From NCBI GenBank assembly GCA_964454015.1, contig CAYVQF010000013.1, positions 35,312 through 99,311 of the forward strand: a stretch of 64,000 nucleotides of DNA, in the 5' to 3' direction. Shown here piece by piece: positions 43,750-53,500 of the stretch; the first letter of the stretch is position 1; each line of letters opens with the position of its first letter. The translations under genes were made by a program, and so were the position numbers. The notes beneath the pieces are model-generated. The model was not told where the DNA came from and made no database searches. It saw only the letters and a list, made by a program, of their open reading frames with translations. The stretch comes from CAYVQF01 sp964454015. GTDB taxonomy: Bacteria; Myxococcota_A; Bradymonadia; UBA4248.

Positions 43750-45117
43750 ATGAGGTTCTCGCGGGGTGGCGGGTTTTGGTTGTTAATCTCTATGCTATTG
43801 CTCTCGGTGACGGTGTTCGCTTGCAAGAAGACGCCAGAGGACGTGCGCAAGTGGGCGAAGGATCGGCGCGCTGCGGCCAAGATGAAGGAGTTCATCTTGG
43901 GCGAGAATAGCCCCGAGGTGAAGCTAGAGGCGATGGAGATCCTGGTTGAGCGCGGCGAGGCCAATAATTTGGTGGCCATCATGCCGAAGCTGCCAGAGAG
44001 CGAGCGCGAGGCTCTGGTCGATGAGATGATCAAGCGCCTGGACAAGCTGCTCGATAGCGAGACCTTTGGGACGCATGTGCGGGCCAAAGATGGAGTTTAC
44101 TACTTGGCGAATGCCGGGGTGACGGAAGCGCAGCGTTCGCGTCTGCACGAGCTGTTGCTGAAGTGGGCGGATGGGGACAATTTCTGGTGCCCGTTGGACA
44201 GGGTGGGGAACGTGGATCAGTCGAAGCTCTTCGAGGAGGTGGGGGCCGATGGGATTCCGGTTTTCGAGAAGATACTGCGCGGCCTCTTCGCCGAGCTGGC
44301 CGAAGCGCAGCGTGCTGAAGCCTCCCTGCATGTGCAGCAGAAGATCCTGGAGGTGCTGCATCTGATGGAGTCGTTGAACCTCCCGGAAATGGATGAAGTT
44401 TTGGCGCGTTTTTTCGTCGCGGCCGCCGAGGAGGCCTATCCGAACTTGGCTGAGATCTATGGCCACCCCTTTTTGAAGAACAAGTCGCCTCTCTTGGTTC
44501 CGCTGGCCGAGAAGATCATGCTGGATCCTGACTATCGCAATGACGCTTTGAACATTCTGCGCGACATCTTGTTGCGCACCTATTACGTGGATGTGCAGCT
44601 CAAAGAGGGTGGGGTGGTCTGCGGCAAGGTGTTGCGCGACGACCGTTCGGGTTTTTTGCGCTGGATGTGTGTGCGCTACTTGATGGTGCAGATGCGGGCA
44701 CCGGCGGTGGACTTGGTGTTTACCGGTCTGCCTGATGATCCGGCGGCGTTGGCCCTGCCGGAGGATCATCCCCTGGCGAGCTCTTTCGACGTGGGCCGGT
44801 ACTTCTGGGTGGAGGCCGAGAGCTACTGCCGTTCCATGGATACGTTGTTGGGCGGCAAAGTGCCCCTGGACAAGATTCGCAATTATTTGAACGGGTCGCG
44901 CATGGTCGAGCGCTTGTTGGCTGTGCTGTGTCTGTCCTTCCAAGGTGAGGCGGCGGACATGGAGCGCCTTTTGGAGCTGTCCAAGGATCGCAGTGATATC
45001 AGCGCGTGGGATGCTGGAGTGGCGACCTTGGGTGAGTTTGCCTTGATGGCGCGGGCGGCGCACGCCGAGCGGAAGGCTGAGGCGGCGGCGGCGGAGCAGG
45101 GGGCTGGTTCGGAGTAG
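43750..45117 (+). CDS. HEAT-like helical-repeat lipoprotein
   Basis: A 455-residue exported protein. The signal peptide ends in VFAC (Cys at about 25) and is followed by Lys-rich KKTPEDVRKWAKDRRAAAKM. The rest is almost entirely helical, with repeated helix pairs such as NSPEVKLEAMEILVERGEANNLVAIM and LPESEREALVDEMIKRLD, resembling HEAT/ARM scaffolds of the envelope. No enzyme motif. GAGGAGGGAGG stands before the ATG. The next gene, a membrane Ser/Thr kinase with an external domain, starts 47 bases downstream, so the two may form a sensor pair (inference). Confidence 0.65.
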   Translation: MRFSRGGGFWLLISMLLLSVTVFACKKTPEDVRKWAKDRRAAAKMKEFILGENSPEVKLEAMEILVERGEANNLVAIMPKLPESEREALVDEMIKRLDKLLDSETFGTHVRAKDGVYYLANAGVTEAQRSRLHELLLKWADGDNFWCPLDRVGNVDQSKLFEEVGADGIPVFEKILRGLFAELAEAQRAEASLHVQQKILEVLHLMESLNLPEMDEVLARFFVAAAEEAYPNLAEIYGHPFLKNKSPLLVPLAEKIMLDPDYRNDALNILRDILLRTYYVDVQLKEGGVVCGKVLRDDRSGFLRWMCVRYLMVQMRAPAVDLVFTGLPDDPAALALPEDHPLASSFDVGRYFWVEAESYCRSMDTLLGGKVPLDKIRNYLNGSRMVERLLAVLCLSFQGEAADMERLLELSKDRSDISAWDAGVATLGEFALMARAAHAERKAEAAAAEQGAGSE

Positions 45118-45164
45118 CTCGTAAGAGATGACGAGGTCGATCCCATTAGGGGGCATCGCTGCGC

Positions 45165-47258
45165 ATGGATGCAGAGGTCGAAATTCTACCGGCAGGGACG
45201 GTCATTGCGAACCGTTACGAGATCCTGGATCCCATCGGCGAGGGAGCCATGGGGGTGGTGTATCGGGCGCAGCACCGGCTGATGAAGAAGGTGGTGGCCC
45301 TGAAGCTGTTGCACCCTGGGTTGATGCGCAGCGCGGAGTTGCTGGAGCGCTTTCGCCGCGAGGCGCAGGCGGCGGCCCACATCGATCACCCCAACGTGTG
45401 CGCTGCGACAGACTTCGACTCTGCTGGTGATGGCGCTTTCTTTTTGGTGATGGAGTTTCTCGAGGGCAGCTCGCTGGCGGGGGTGCTGGAACGCGACGGG
45501 CGCCTCAGTCCGCGGCGCAGCCTCCATATCATCAGGCAAGTGCTCTCGGCGTTGGTGCGGGCGCACGAGATGGGGATCGTGCATCGCGATCTCAAGCCGG
45601 ACAACATTTTTTTGGTCAAGCGCGAGTCGGGACCGGATTTCGTCAAGCTCCTCGATTTTGGCATCGCCCGCGTCGCCTTCGATGACAGCGACTCCATCAA
45701 GTTGACCAAGGCGGGTACGGTATATGGGACGCCGCATTACCTCTCACCTGAGCAGGCGGTGGGGGCGGACATCGATCATCGGGCCGACCTTTATGCCGTC
45801 GGTATCATTCTCTTCGAGATCCTGGTCGGGCACCCACCGTTCGATGGCGAGAGTCTCTTTCACATCATGAACATGCACGTCACGCGTCCGGCGCCGACGC
45901 TGGCGAGCGTGGTTCCGGAGATGCCTCTGGTCGAGGCGTTGGATGAGGTGTTGGCGCGGCTCTTGGCCAAGAAGGCGGACGAACGCTTCCAGAACGCGCG
46001 GCAGGTGCTCGACGCTTTGGACCCGATCTATCAAGCTCTCCATGGTGTGACCGAGCAGACGGGTGAGTTCGAGACGCTCAACCCTCTGATCTCCGGGGTC
46101 TTACCGACTTTGCACGCCGGTGTGGCCGTGGGGACCTTGCAGCCGTCGGATACGGCGGGGATTTCCGTCGACCTCGAGGTGCCGATTTCGGTGGATTTGC
46201 CGCTGGTCTCGGCGGCGGTCGCCGAGTCAGGCGCCGCCGGTACGGCTGACTCGCTGCTGGTGCCCGCAGCGGTGCCGGCGACGGGGGCTACGCCGCTGAG
46301 CGGGCGGAGCCCCAGCGCCAAGAGGGGCTTGCTGGAAGAGGGGCTGAGCTGGCTGGTGGCTCGCACCGGGTTGTCGCGGCCGCAGGTGGTGGTTTTTTTG
46401 GCCCTCGGCTTACTGATCATGTTGGTGGTTTTGTCGGTGTTGGTGGCGGTGCTCAGCGATTCAGAGGGAGAGCCGACGGAGGGTGGTCAGGGCGGGGCGG
46501 TGGCGGCTTCGGGCTTGGATTTGGGCGCGCCGGTGCTGGTACACGGGCAAGACACGGCAGAGCTCATCAAGGCTGACGAGCTGGTGCGGCGGGCGGTAGA
46601 GCTGATGGGGAATGAGCCGCGCGCGGCCTTGGCCCTGCTCGAGACGGTGGCTGAGCAGTACTCTGGCGACCCGGTTTTTCATAAGCTCATGGCGCAGGCC
46701 ATGTGGCGTTCGGGGGAAGCAGAGGAGGCCTTGCGCACGGCTCTCATGGTGATCCGGGTGGTTCCGGCGTCGCTGCACGATCAGGATCTGGTCGACGTTT
46801 TCGTTGGTTTGCTCTCCATGCCTGACGAGGCGATGTCGGCGCAGGCCGAGGAGGCGCTGCGGGGGAACATGACCGAGACGGTGGTGGCCAGACTATGGCA
46901 GCGGGCGACCACGGGGCGTTTCAATGAAGACAACGCGCTGCGTGTCCGCATCAAGGCGATGCTCGACGAGCAGGGCGGCTACGCGCAGCTCGAACCTTGG
47001 CAGCAAGCGGCGCTGGAACTGCGACTGCTCGACGGTCGTGGCTGCAAGAACCGGCGACGGGTGCTCTTGGAGATCATGGAGATCGGTGATCCCCGCGCTT
47101 TGCCCGTGGTGGAGGTCTACCACAACGCGCCGCGTCGCGGTTGCGGGACCTTCAACAAGGGAGATTGCCACGACTGTATGCGGCGCGACCTGGCGCAGGC
47201 GATCCAGTTGTTCAGCACGCCGGACGCGGACGCAGAGGTGATGGACTTTTCCGAGTGA
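45165..47258 (+). CDS. Membrane Ser/Thr protein kinase (Hanks type)
   Basis: A 697-residue kinase. All catalytic motifs are intact: glycine loop GEGAMGVVY (about 26-34), Lys47 in VALKLL, HRDLKPDN with Asp142, DFG with Asp164, and SPEQAVGAD. A 100-residue Ala/Pro/Ser linker follows the kinase domain (about 280-400), then one transmembrane helix (about 407-430). The external 260 residues are helical, TPR-like (ELVRRAVELMGNEPRAALALLETVAEQY), and end in a Cys cluster (GCKNRRR, later RGCGTFNKGDCHDCMRRDL). It likely senses an envelope signal. It follows the HEAT-like lipoprotein. The external Cys cluster is unusual for this family. Confidence 0.9.
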   Translation: MDAEVEILPAGTVIANRYEILDPIGEGAMGVVYRAQHRLMKKVVALKLLHPGLMRSAELLERFRREAQAAAHIDHPNVCAATDFDSAGDGAFFLVMEFLEGSSLAGVLERDGRLSPRRSLHIIRQVLSALVRAHEMGIVHRDLKPDNIFLVKRESGPDFVKLLDFGIARVAFDDSDSIKLTKAGTVYGTPHYLSPEQAVGADIDHRADLYAVGIILFEILVGHPPFDGESLFHIMNMHVTRPAPTLASVVPEMPLVEALDEVLARLLAKKADERFQNARQVLDALDPIYQALHGVTEQTGEFETLNPLISGVLPTLHAGVAVGTLQPSDTAGISVDLEVPISVDLPLVSAAVAESGAAGTADSLLVPAAVPATGATPLSGRSPSAKRGLLEEGLSWLVARTGLSRPQVVVFLALGLLIMLVVLSVLVAVLSDSEGEPTEGGQGGAVAASGLDLGAPVLVHGQDTAELIKADELVRRAVELMGNEPRAALALLETVAEQYSGDPVFHKLMAQAMWRSGEAEEALRTALMVIRVVPASLHDQDLVDVFVGLLSMPDEAMSAQAEEALRGNMTETVVARLWQRATTGRFNEDNALRVRIKAMLDEQGGYAQLEPWQQAALELRLLDGRGCKNRRRVLLEIMEIGDPRALPVVEVYHNAPRRGCGTFNKGDCHDCMRRDLAQAIQLFSTPDADAEVMDFSE

Positions 47259-47327
47259 GCGGTGCGCCTGCTGAGCCGTGGAGCAGGGGATGCTGGGCGC
47301 CGCCGGGTTGCGGCGGTGGCTCTGCGC

Positions 47328-48182
47328 CTAGGCTTCTTCCGTGTCCTGCGCCGCTGGGGCTGCGCTCTCCGAGGTCTTGGCGGCTTTCTTGGCCGCGCGT
47401 GCGGCTTGCTCGGCGAGCTGGGCGGGTGGCCGGGCGTTGCCGAAGAGCTGGAGGAACTCCAAGGGGATGGGGAAGATGGTGGTGGAATTGTTTTCGGCGG
47501 CGATCTGGACCAGGGTTTGGAGATAGCGCAGTTGCAGGGACATGGGCTGGGTGGCCATGATCTCGCTGGCTTCGGTGAGCTTTTCGGCGGCTTGGTATTC
47601 GCCCTCGGCGCCGATGACTTTGGCGCGCCGTTCGCGTTCGGCCTCTGCCTGGCGGGCCATGGCGCGTTGCATCTCCCGCGGGAGGTCGATGTGTTTGACC
47701 TCGACCAGGTTGACCTTGACGCCCCAGGGGTCGGTTTGCTTGTCGAGGATCTCCTGGATGCGCATGTTGATGCGCTCTCTCTCGGCCAAGAGTTCGTCCA
47801 ACTCGACACTACCGCAGACGCTGCGGAGGGTGGTCTGGGCGAGCTGACTGGTGGCTTCGTAGAAGCGCTCGACCACCAAGACGGCTTTCATGGCGTCGAG
47901 GACGCGGAAGTAGATGACGGCGTTGACTTTGACCGAGACGTTGTCGCGGGTGATGACGTCCTGGGTCGGGACGTCCATGGTGATGACGCGCAGGTCGATG
48001 CGCTCCATTTTGTCGATGAAGGGGATGAGCAAGATGAGGCCCGGTCCCTTGGTTTCGGGCAGCGCCCTTCCGAGGCGAAAGACGACGCCTCTCTCATACT
48101 CTCGCAGAATTCGGATGGCCGACATCAGGGTGAAGCCGACCAAGGCGACGATGACGACAATGACACTCAGGCTCTCGGGCAT
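47328..48182 (-). CDS. Slipin, SPFH/band 7 membrane protein
   Basis: A 284-residue stomatin-like protein. One N-terminal membrane helix (about 5-24, VIVVIVALVGFTLMSAIRIL) is followed by the band 7 core REYERGVVFRLGR, KGPGLILLIPFIDKMERIDLR and TRDNVSVKVNAVIYFRV, then a coiled coil with EMQRAMARQAEAERERRAKV and GAEGEYQAAEKL. The C-terminus is Ala-rich. AGGAGAG lies before the ATG. It is 82 bases after the NfeD protease gene on the same strand. NfeD/slipin pairs form a conserved operon (stomatin operon partner protein), in which the protease cuts near the stomatin C-terminus. Confidence 0.9.
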   Translation of the reverse strand: MPESLSVIVVIVALVGFTLMSAIRILREYERGVVFRLGRALPETKGPGLILLIPFIDKMERIDLRVITMDVPTQDVITRDNVSVKVNAVIYFRVLDAMKAVLVVERFYEATSQLAQTTLRSVCGSVELDELLAERERINMRIQEILDKQTDPWGVKVNLVEVKHIDLPREMQRAMARQAEAERERRAKVIGAEGEYQAAEKLTEASEIMATQPMSLQLRYLQTLVQIAAENNSTTIFPIPLEFLQLFGNARPPAQLAEQAARAAKKAAKTSESAAPAAQDTEEA

Positions 48183-48264
48183 GGCGCTCTCCTTGTGGGA
48201 GGTGAAAGTGAAACGGCGAGGTGCCGAGTCTTCTCGGGTTTATTTTCACGGTCGGGGCCACCTG

Positions 48265-49695
48265 CTAGGTCTCCGGTGGGGGCGGCTCATCTTGCGGGGC
48301 GACGTGGAGGGTGAGCCCCTCGACGGCGACGATGGTGACGCTTGCTGCCTGTCCAGCCTCGCCTTGGGCCAGGCGGGCATTCCAGATTTCCCCATCGAGG
48401 CTGACCTTGCCCTCTGGGCGGAGGGGCTGCAGGACCTTGGCTTGACGGCCGATCAAGGTATGGGGTCCGAGGGCGGGCGCGCTGCGGTGGGTGCGCGCCA
48501 CGAGGACGCCGGCGAGGAGGGCCATGAGGGCCGCGGCGACGCCGACGCTGACCACCGCCCAGGGGGAGGGTTTGAAGGTGAGGGCTGGGGTGTCGAAGAG
48601 GAGCAGACCGCCGGCGATGAGCCCGATGCTGCCGCCGATGGCGAGGGCGCCACCGGCAGGGAGGAAAGCTTCGGCCACGATGAGCCCCAGCCCCAAGAAG
48701 ACCAGGACCAGGGCCCCGGCCTGAAAAGGCATGACCTGGAAGGCGATGATGGCCAGGATCAGGGCCACGGCGCCCAGGGCGCCGGCGATGTAGCCGCCGG
48801 GGTTGCTGAGCTCGAAGTAGATGGCGACGACGCCAAAGAGGAGGAGGAGGTAGGCGAGGGTGGGGTGGGCGAGGATGTGGAGGATCCTCTGGCCCAGGGT
48901 CATGTTGAAGGGTTCAACCGTGGCGTGGGCGGTGTCGAGCTGGCGGGGCTGGCCTTGGACCACGACGGTGCGACCGTGCAGCTCGGCGAGGATGGCCGCC
49001 TCAGAGGTGGCGATGAAATCGATGGCCCCCTCGGCGAGGGCTTCTTCGGCGGTGAAACTCAGGGCGTCGATGACGGTGGACTCGATCCAGGCCGAGGGGC
49101 GTCCGCGGGCCTCGGCGATGGCTCGAGCGAAGGCGCGGGTGTCCTGCAGCATTTTGCGCTGCATGTTGTCCTGGTTGGAGGCGGGCGCCGCCTCGCCCTC
49201 ATCCTCGCCTTCACCCTCTTTATTCGTAGGGCTGCTCTCCTGGCCACCGCCCATGGTGACGGGGGTAGCGGCGCCGATGTGGGTGCCGGGGGCCATGGTG
49301 GCGACATGGGCCGCCATGGTGATGAAGACGCCGGCTGAGGCGGCGCGGGCGCCTTGGGGGCCTACCCAGACGACGATGGGCACGTTGGCGCCGAGCATCT
49401 GCATGACCATGGTGCGGGTGGTGTCGACGAGGCCGCCTGGGGTGTCGAGGCGGATGAGGATGAGCTCGGCGTCGATGTCGCGGGCGTGGGCGAGGCCATC
49501 GCGGAGGTAGGCGTCGACGGCGGGGTTGATGGTGCCATCGATGTCGAGGCGGACCACGGTCTGGGCCGCGGCGCTCGAGGTCCAGAGGGCGCCGAGGGCC
49601 ACGGCCATGGCGGCCGCGCCGAGGTGTGCCAGGAGGCGGTGGCGCAAGGCCCGAGGGCGAGCGTGGCGATTGGCTTGCGGAGTTGAGCTTGGCAT
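48265..49695 (-). CDS. NfeD-family membrane-bound serine protease
   Basis: A 476-residue protein. After a signal peptide (AALGALWTSSAAAQ) comes a ClpP-like Ser-Lys protease domain: LIRLDTPGGLVDTTR (about 79-93), the nucleophile Ser in GARAASAGVFI (about 119-129) and the base Lys in QRKMLQDTRAFARAIAEARGR. Four to five membrane helices follow (about 275-400), then the C-terminal NfeD OB-fold (IGRQAKVLQPLRPEGKVSLDGEIW). This is the long NfeD1b type that works with slipin. Residues 150-175 are an acidic Glu/Gly insert (EGEGEDEGEAAP). It precedes the slipin gene on the same strand. Acts in membrane quality control. Confidence 0.9.
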   Translation of the reverse strand: MPSSTPQANRHARPRALRHRLLAHLGAAAMAVALGALWTSSAAAQTVVRLDIDGTINPAVDAYLRDGLAHARDIDAELILIRLDTPGGLVDTTRTMVMQMLGANVPIVVWVGPQGARAASAGVFITMAAHVATMAPGTHIGAATPVTMGGGQESSPTNKEGEGEDEGEAAPASNQDNMQRKMLQDTRAFARAIAEARGRPSAWIESTVIDALSFTAEEALAEGAIDFIATSEAAILAELHGRTVVVQGQPRQLDTAHATVEPFNMTLGQRILHILAHPTLAYLLLLFGVVAIYFELSNPGGYIAGALGAVALILAIIAFQVMPFQAGALVLVFLGLGLIVAEAFLPAGGALAIGGSIGLIAGGLLLFDTPALTFKPSPWAVVSVGVAAALMALLAGVLVARTHRSAPALGPHTLIGRQAKVLQPLRPEGKVSLDGEIWNARLAQGEAGQAASVTIVAVEGLTLHVAPQDEPPPPET

Positions 49696-49761
49696 GGGGT
49701 CCTCGGTGTGCGCCCAAGGTGGCCGAGAGGGGGACTTGCGAGGGCCGCTAGGGGAGGCGAT

Positions 49762-50214
49762 TCAGCCCCCTCCCTTGACGAGGAAGCGCACGGCTTCTTT
49801 GTCGAGCTCGGTCAGGCGCAGGGCGGTGTCTCTCTTGACGATGAGGTGAGCAGCCGGGTCGTTGGGATCCTCGACGATGGCCGCCTTGCCCCGTTCCAAG
49901 AGTGAGGCGACGATTTCTGAGACCAGCGCAAAGGCGATGCGGGCTTCACGGGTTTCGAAGTAGAAGCGGCGCCGGCCGCCGGCGTCATCGACCATCCCCT
50001 CCTCGACGAGGCTGCGTTTGCGCGCCAGAGCGGCTGCCGCTGCTTGGGCCAAGCGCTGTTCTTCCGTTTCAACGGGCGCTTCGGGGGGCGGGGGTTGCTG
50101 CTTGGCCGCTTTGACTTCGCGGTGCGCCTGGGCGCGTTTCTCCCGTTCGGCTTGTTTGCGTTTTTTTTCGTCGGCGAGGCCGGCGTTTTTCAAGGCATCG
50201 AGCAGGTTGCTCAC
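49762..50214 (-). CDS. DUF2058-like basic coiled-coil protein
   Basis: About 150 residues. The N-terminus (LLDALKNAGLADEKKRKQAERE, first 25 residues) and the tail FYFETREARIAFALVSEIVASLL match the DUF2058 layout: Lys/Arg-rich helix, Pro spacer, then a small alpha/beta domain ending in ELDKEAVRFLVKGGG. Members are called nucleoprotein or polynucleotide-associated, but a clear activity is lacking. The GTG at 50214 is preferred because GGAGGGTGA stands six bases before it and similarity starts there; a longer upstream frame has no such site. It lies 66 bases upstream of nfeD on the same strand. Confidence 0.7.
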   Translation of the reverse strand: MSNLLDALKNAGLADEKKRKQAEREKRAQAHREVKAAKQQPPPPEAPVETEEQRLAQAAAAALARKRSLVEEGMVDDAGGRRRFYFETREARIAFALVSEIVASLLERGKAAIVEDPNDPAAHLIVKRDTALRLTELDKEAVRFLVKGGG

Positions 50215-50540
50215 GGTATCACCCTCCGCGGCACATGAGGTCCATCCGATGGGCCGAGGCCCGGCATACGGAGGGCATTGTACGCGCATCCCTTGAGTTG
50301 TGCACCCAGTCGCTCCTAGGCAATGACCTCATGGGGAGGTAAAACGAATGGTGCGTATAGGGCAGTGGTGGCGCGGTCGGGGCTTTCCATGGCAGCCCTC
50401 CTGCTGACAGCGGTCGCCGAGGTGGCTATGATGTGGAACGACTCGCGTGTCCTTTGGCAGGGGGTCATTGGAAGGGATCGCGCTGGGTGCGCGCAGGGCC
50501 AGTGGGTGGTGCGAGGGAGTGGGTTCAGGGCTGGAAAACG
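50215..50540. other. 326-base divergent region with possible leader ORF
   Basis: This separates the DUF2058 gene from the 1100-residue lipoprotein. Apart from the small frame at 50348-50407 with a strong ribosome site, I see nothing certain: no canonical promoter and no terminator. A longer frame from an ATG at 50323 to a TGA overlapping the lipoprotein ATG (50542-50544) has a single hydrophobic stretch but no ribosome site. Confidence 0.4.
50348..50407 (+). CDS. Possible 19-residue leader peptide
   Basis: ATG-to-TGA frame MVRIGQWWRGRGFPWQPSC with GGGGAGGT (50333-50340), one of the best Shine-Dalgarno sites in the window, seven bases before the ATG. It holds three Trp. It may be a translated leader ahead of the lipoprotein 134 bases downstream, or simply a chance match. 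No attenuator hairpin was recognised. Confidence 0.25.
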   Translation: MVRIGQWWRGRGFPWQPSC

Positions 50541-53500
50541 ATGATGCAGCAGCGCGGCATGAGAGGTGGGGTTGGGGTCCTTTGTTTGGCCATGGGGTTG
50601 CTGTGGTCGTGCATGGAGCCCATCGATCTGGAGAGGCGAGCACCGGCGCGGGGGACCTTGGGGGAGGAGATTCACCGCATTTTGCACAAGGATTTGCGTC
50701 GCAGCCCGGATCGGGGCGAGCTGCGGGGGGAGGTTTTTTGGGCCTATCGGGATGACTTCGTGTTGGCCGTGGATACGACGGCGACGGACGCGCTGTTGTC
50801 GCCGTTGAACGCGGTCATGGCGCGCATGCTGCCGCTCTATGACAATGGTCTGCTCCCTGGTTTGATCCGCAAAGGGGCGTTGTTGTCGGCAGAGGTGGCG
50901 GCGCTGCCCGAGGTGACTGAAGCTCTGGCCCACTATTCCCACCTGCCCTCCTATATCGGTCAGCCCATTCGGGCGCGTTTTTTGGCGCACCTGATGCATT
51001 TTCCCCAACTGCGGGAGTTGTTGCAGCTCAGCTTGGAGATGATGCTGGTGCACGACGGTAGCGGTGCTTCTGACGCGACCTTGCGCTTGCTCACGGGTCT
51101 GGCGCAGGAGCTGCGCGAGATGACGGTCAATGGCGATGCGGGGCGCATGGGGGTAGTGCTCTCGGACGTGCTGTTGACGCCGTCGCCTTTCTTTGCGCCT
51201 GCGGGCCCCTGGGAGCCGTTGTGGGCGGTTCGTGTGGACCGGCGCGGTCTGGCGCAGGTGCGCAGCGGCGATGGCAGCGTCCCTTTTCCTTTCGTCGACA
51301 GTGACATGGATGGTCTGGCCGACGTGGATGGGCGCGGCCGCTTCGTGGTCTCTGGCGGTGCCCTGGTCTTGCCTTTTGGCCCGGCTGGGGAGCGGCTGGG
51401 GGTCTTGGAGCGCGACGAGACGGGGCGCCTGATCAACACCACGACGGGGCAGATGGTTTTCGACTACGTGGATTTGCACAGCACGGCTCTGGGCTATTTG
51501 GTGCGCGAGGTCGACGATATCGTCATCGACGACACCCTCTTCGAGCTGGTGCGGGCGCTGCGCTCCCTGCTTGGGGTGACGCGCCAAGCCAGCGACGCCC
51601 TGGGCACTTACCCCTCTTTCGCGGCGGACGGCGACTTGTTGGGGTTGGCCTTGGGCTTTTTGCGGGCCATGGACCACGACGACGCCGGGGCGCTGCTCGA
51701 GGGGATGTCGCTGTTGCTCAAGGACGAGGCGGATTTGCTGGCGAGTGTGGTGCATGCCTTGGAGGTGAGCGCCGACATTCTCGACGCCTCCCCCGAGGTG
51801 TCCGTAGCGGACGATACCAACCTGGTCGACGTGCTGCTCCCCCTGGTGGCGGAAATCGTCGCGACGCCGGGCCTCTTGGAGGATGTGCTTTTGGCGCTGG
51901 ATGCGCCCGCATCGCGGGAGTTGGGGCCGATTTTGGCGGACCTGTCGACGCGGCGCAACGCCCGCATCACTTATGTCCCCGGCGGTCCCTACGATGTGTG
52001 TTTCCACGCCTGTAAGGGCGCCCACGACCATGGGAGTCTGGAGCGCTTGCGCTGCATTCAGGCCTGTCCGACGGAAGAGATCCTCGGGACGGAGCGGGTG
52101 GTGTGGTCCGAGCCGGAGACGCGGGATAACCTCTCGTTGGTGCACCGGATCATGGCCCTGATGTGGGAGGCCTCGGAGACGCCCTATGGGCTGCGGATCA
52201 GCGAGTTCAGGATGGGGAGCAGTGACTTCTCCAATACGGCTCGGGCCATCGGCGATGTGGTGACCTTCACCAACATCGGCGAGTCCTACCTGCACTCCAT
52301 GACGGGCGATCTGCACTTCTCTCGCCACGTCAACCCATTGGTGACGGCTTTGGCTTCGCCCTTGGGCCTGGATGGCGCTGACGTGGTGGACGTGTTGTTG
52401 TGGATCACGCGCAACATTTACCTGATCGAGATGGATCCCATCCCCAGTACGGACCAGGTGACGCGCCTCTTCAACAAGGCGCCGCTGGCCTCGGAGATGC
52501 CCAGCATCGTGATGAACATGAACCTGGCGGTGTGCAAAAGTGGCTGGGATTGTGTGGACGCGCACGCCGACGTGCTCTTCGCCATCGAGGCCAGCGGCCT
52601 CTCTGATGCCCTGCACCCGCTGGTGAGCGCGTTCACGCGCCACGGTAAGACCGAGCTCTTTGCGCGGTTGTTGGCGCTGATTTACACCTATTATCCATCG
52701 CCCGGGGCGAGCTATGTGGACCCCTTTGGTCAGCCTTTGCCCTTTCTCAAGCACAACCTGCGCTCCATCGAGCCAGCGATGGTGGCCCTGCTCGAGGACG
52801 GGCAGCTTCTGGATGCGTTGGGCGACTTGAGTCCAGTGATGACGGGCCTACGTCTGTCCGATGGGTCGCTCTTTTTAGGCCGCGCGGGTCGCTACCTGCA
52901 CCACCTGTTGACGCCCGAGCCGGGCTTGGTTTTGGTCGATGGCCGCGCCGCGGTCAGGGATCCTGCGGGCGAGGTGGTCACCCCCTTGTCTCCTTTCTAC
53001 CTGGTCCTGGAGCCGGCGCGGCGCCTGCGGGAGATGCTCGACGCGAACCCGGCGGCCGACGCGTCGTGGACGCTGGCGGTGGACGGGCTGTGGGACATGA
53101 TCATGCAGGTCGAGGACCACGGTGATGGGGTGCGCTTTGCCAAAGCCGGTGGCCCCTTCCTCGGGGCGTTGCTCTTGGACGCGTTGCGCCTGCGTTGGGA
53201 GAGCGAGAGCGCCGCGGGGCGTCGGGTGCAGTGGCTCGAAGACGAGGTGCAGGACACGGTGGTGCGCTTCTTTTCGGGGCGTCTCTTCCACGCGGCGGTG
53301 GAGCTCTTCGACTGGCTCGAGGCGCAAGAGGGTGGCCTGGACCTGATGCGAGAGGCGGTGCTGCACATGCTCGAGGTGGACGTGGCGGGACCGGAGCAGG
53401 TGACCATTTTGGCGTTCAAGGTGGTGACTGGGGTGGTAGACGAGCCGGCGTGGGTGGCGGTGGCGCGGTTCGTGGCGCAGGCCATCGACCCGCTGCGGCC

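Noticed and set aside
50323..50544. A 73-codon frame with a hydrophobic stretch ending in the lipoprotein start
   Set aside because: No ribosome site, mixed third-position composition; the stop overlap ATGATG is suggestive but not enough.
50316..52754. An 812-codon open frame on the - strand opposite the large lipoprotein gene
   Set aside because: His/Gln/Arg-rich low-complexity translation without motifs; the + strand frame has a proper lipoprotein signal.
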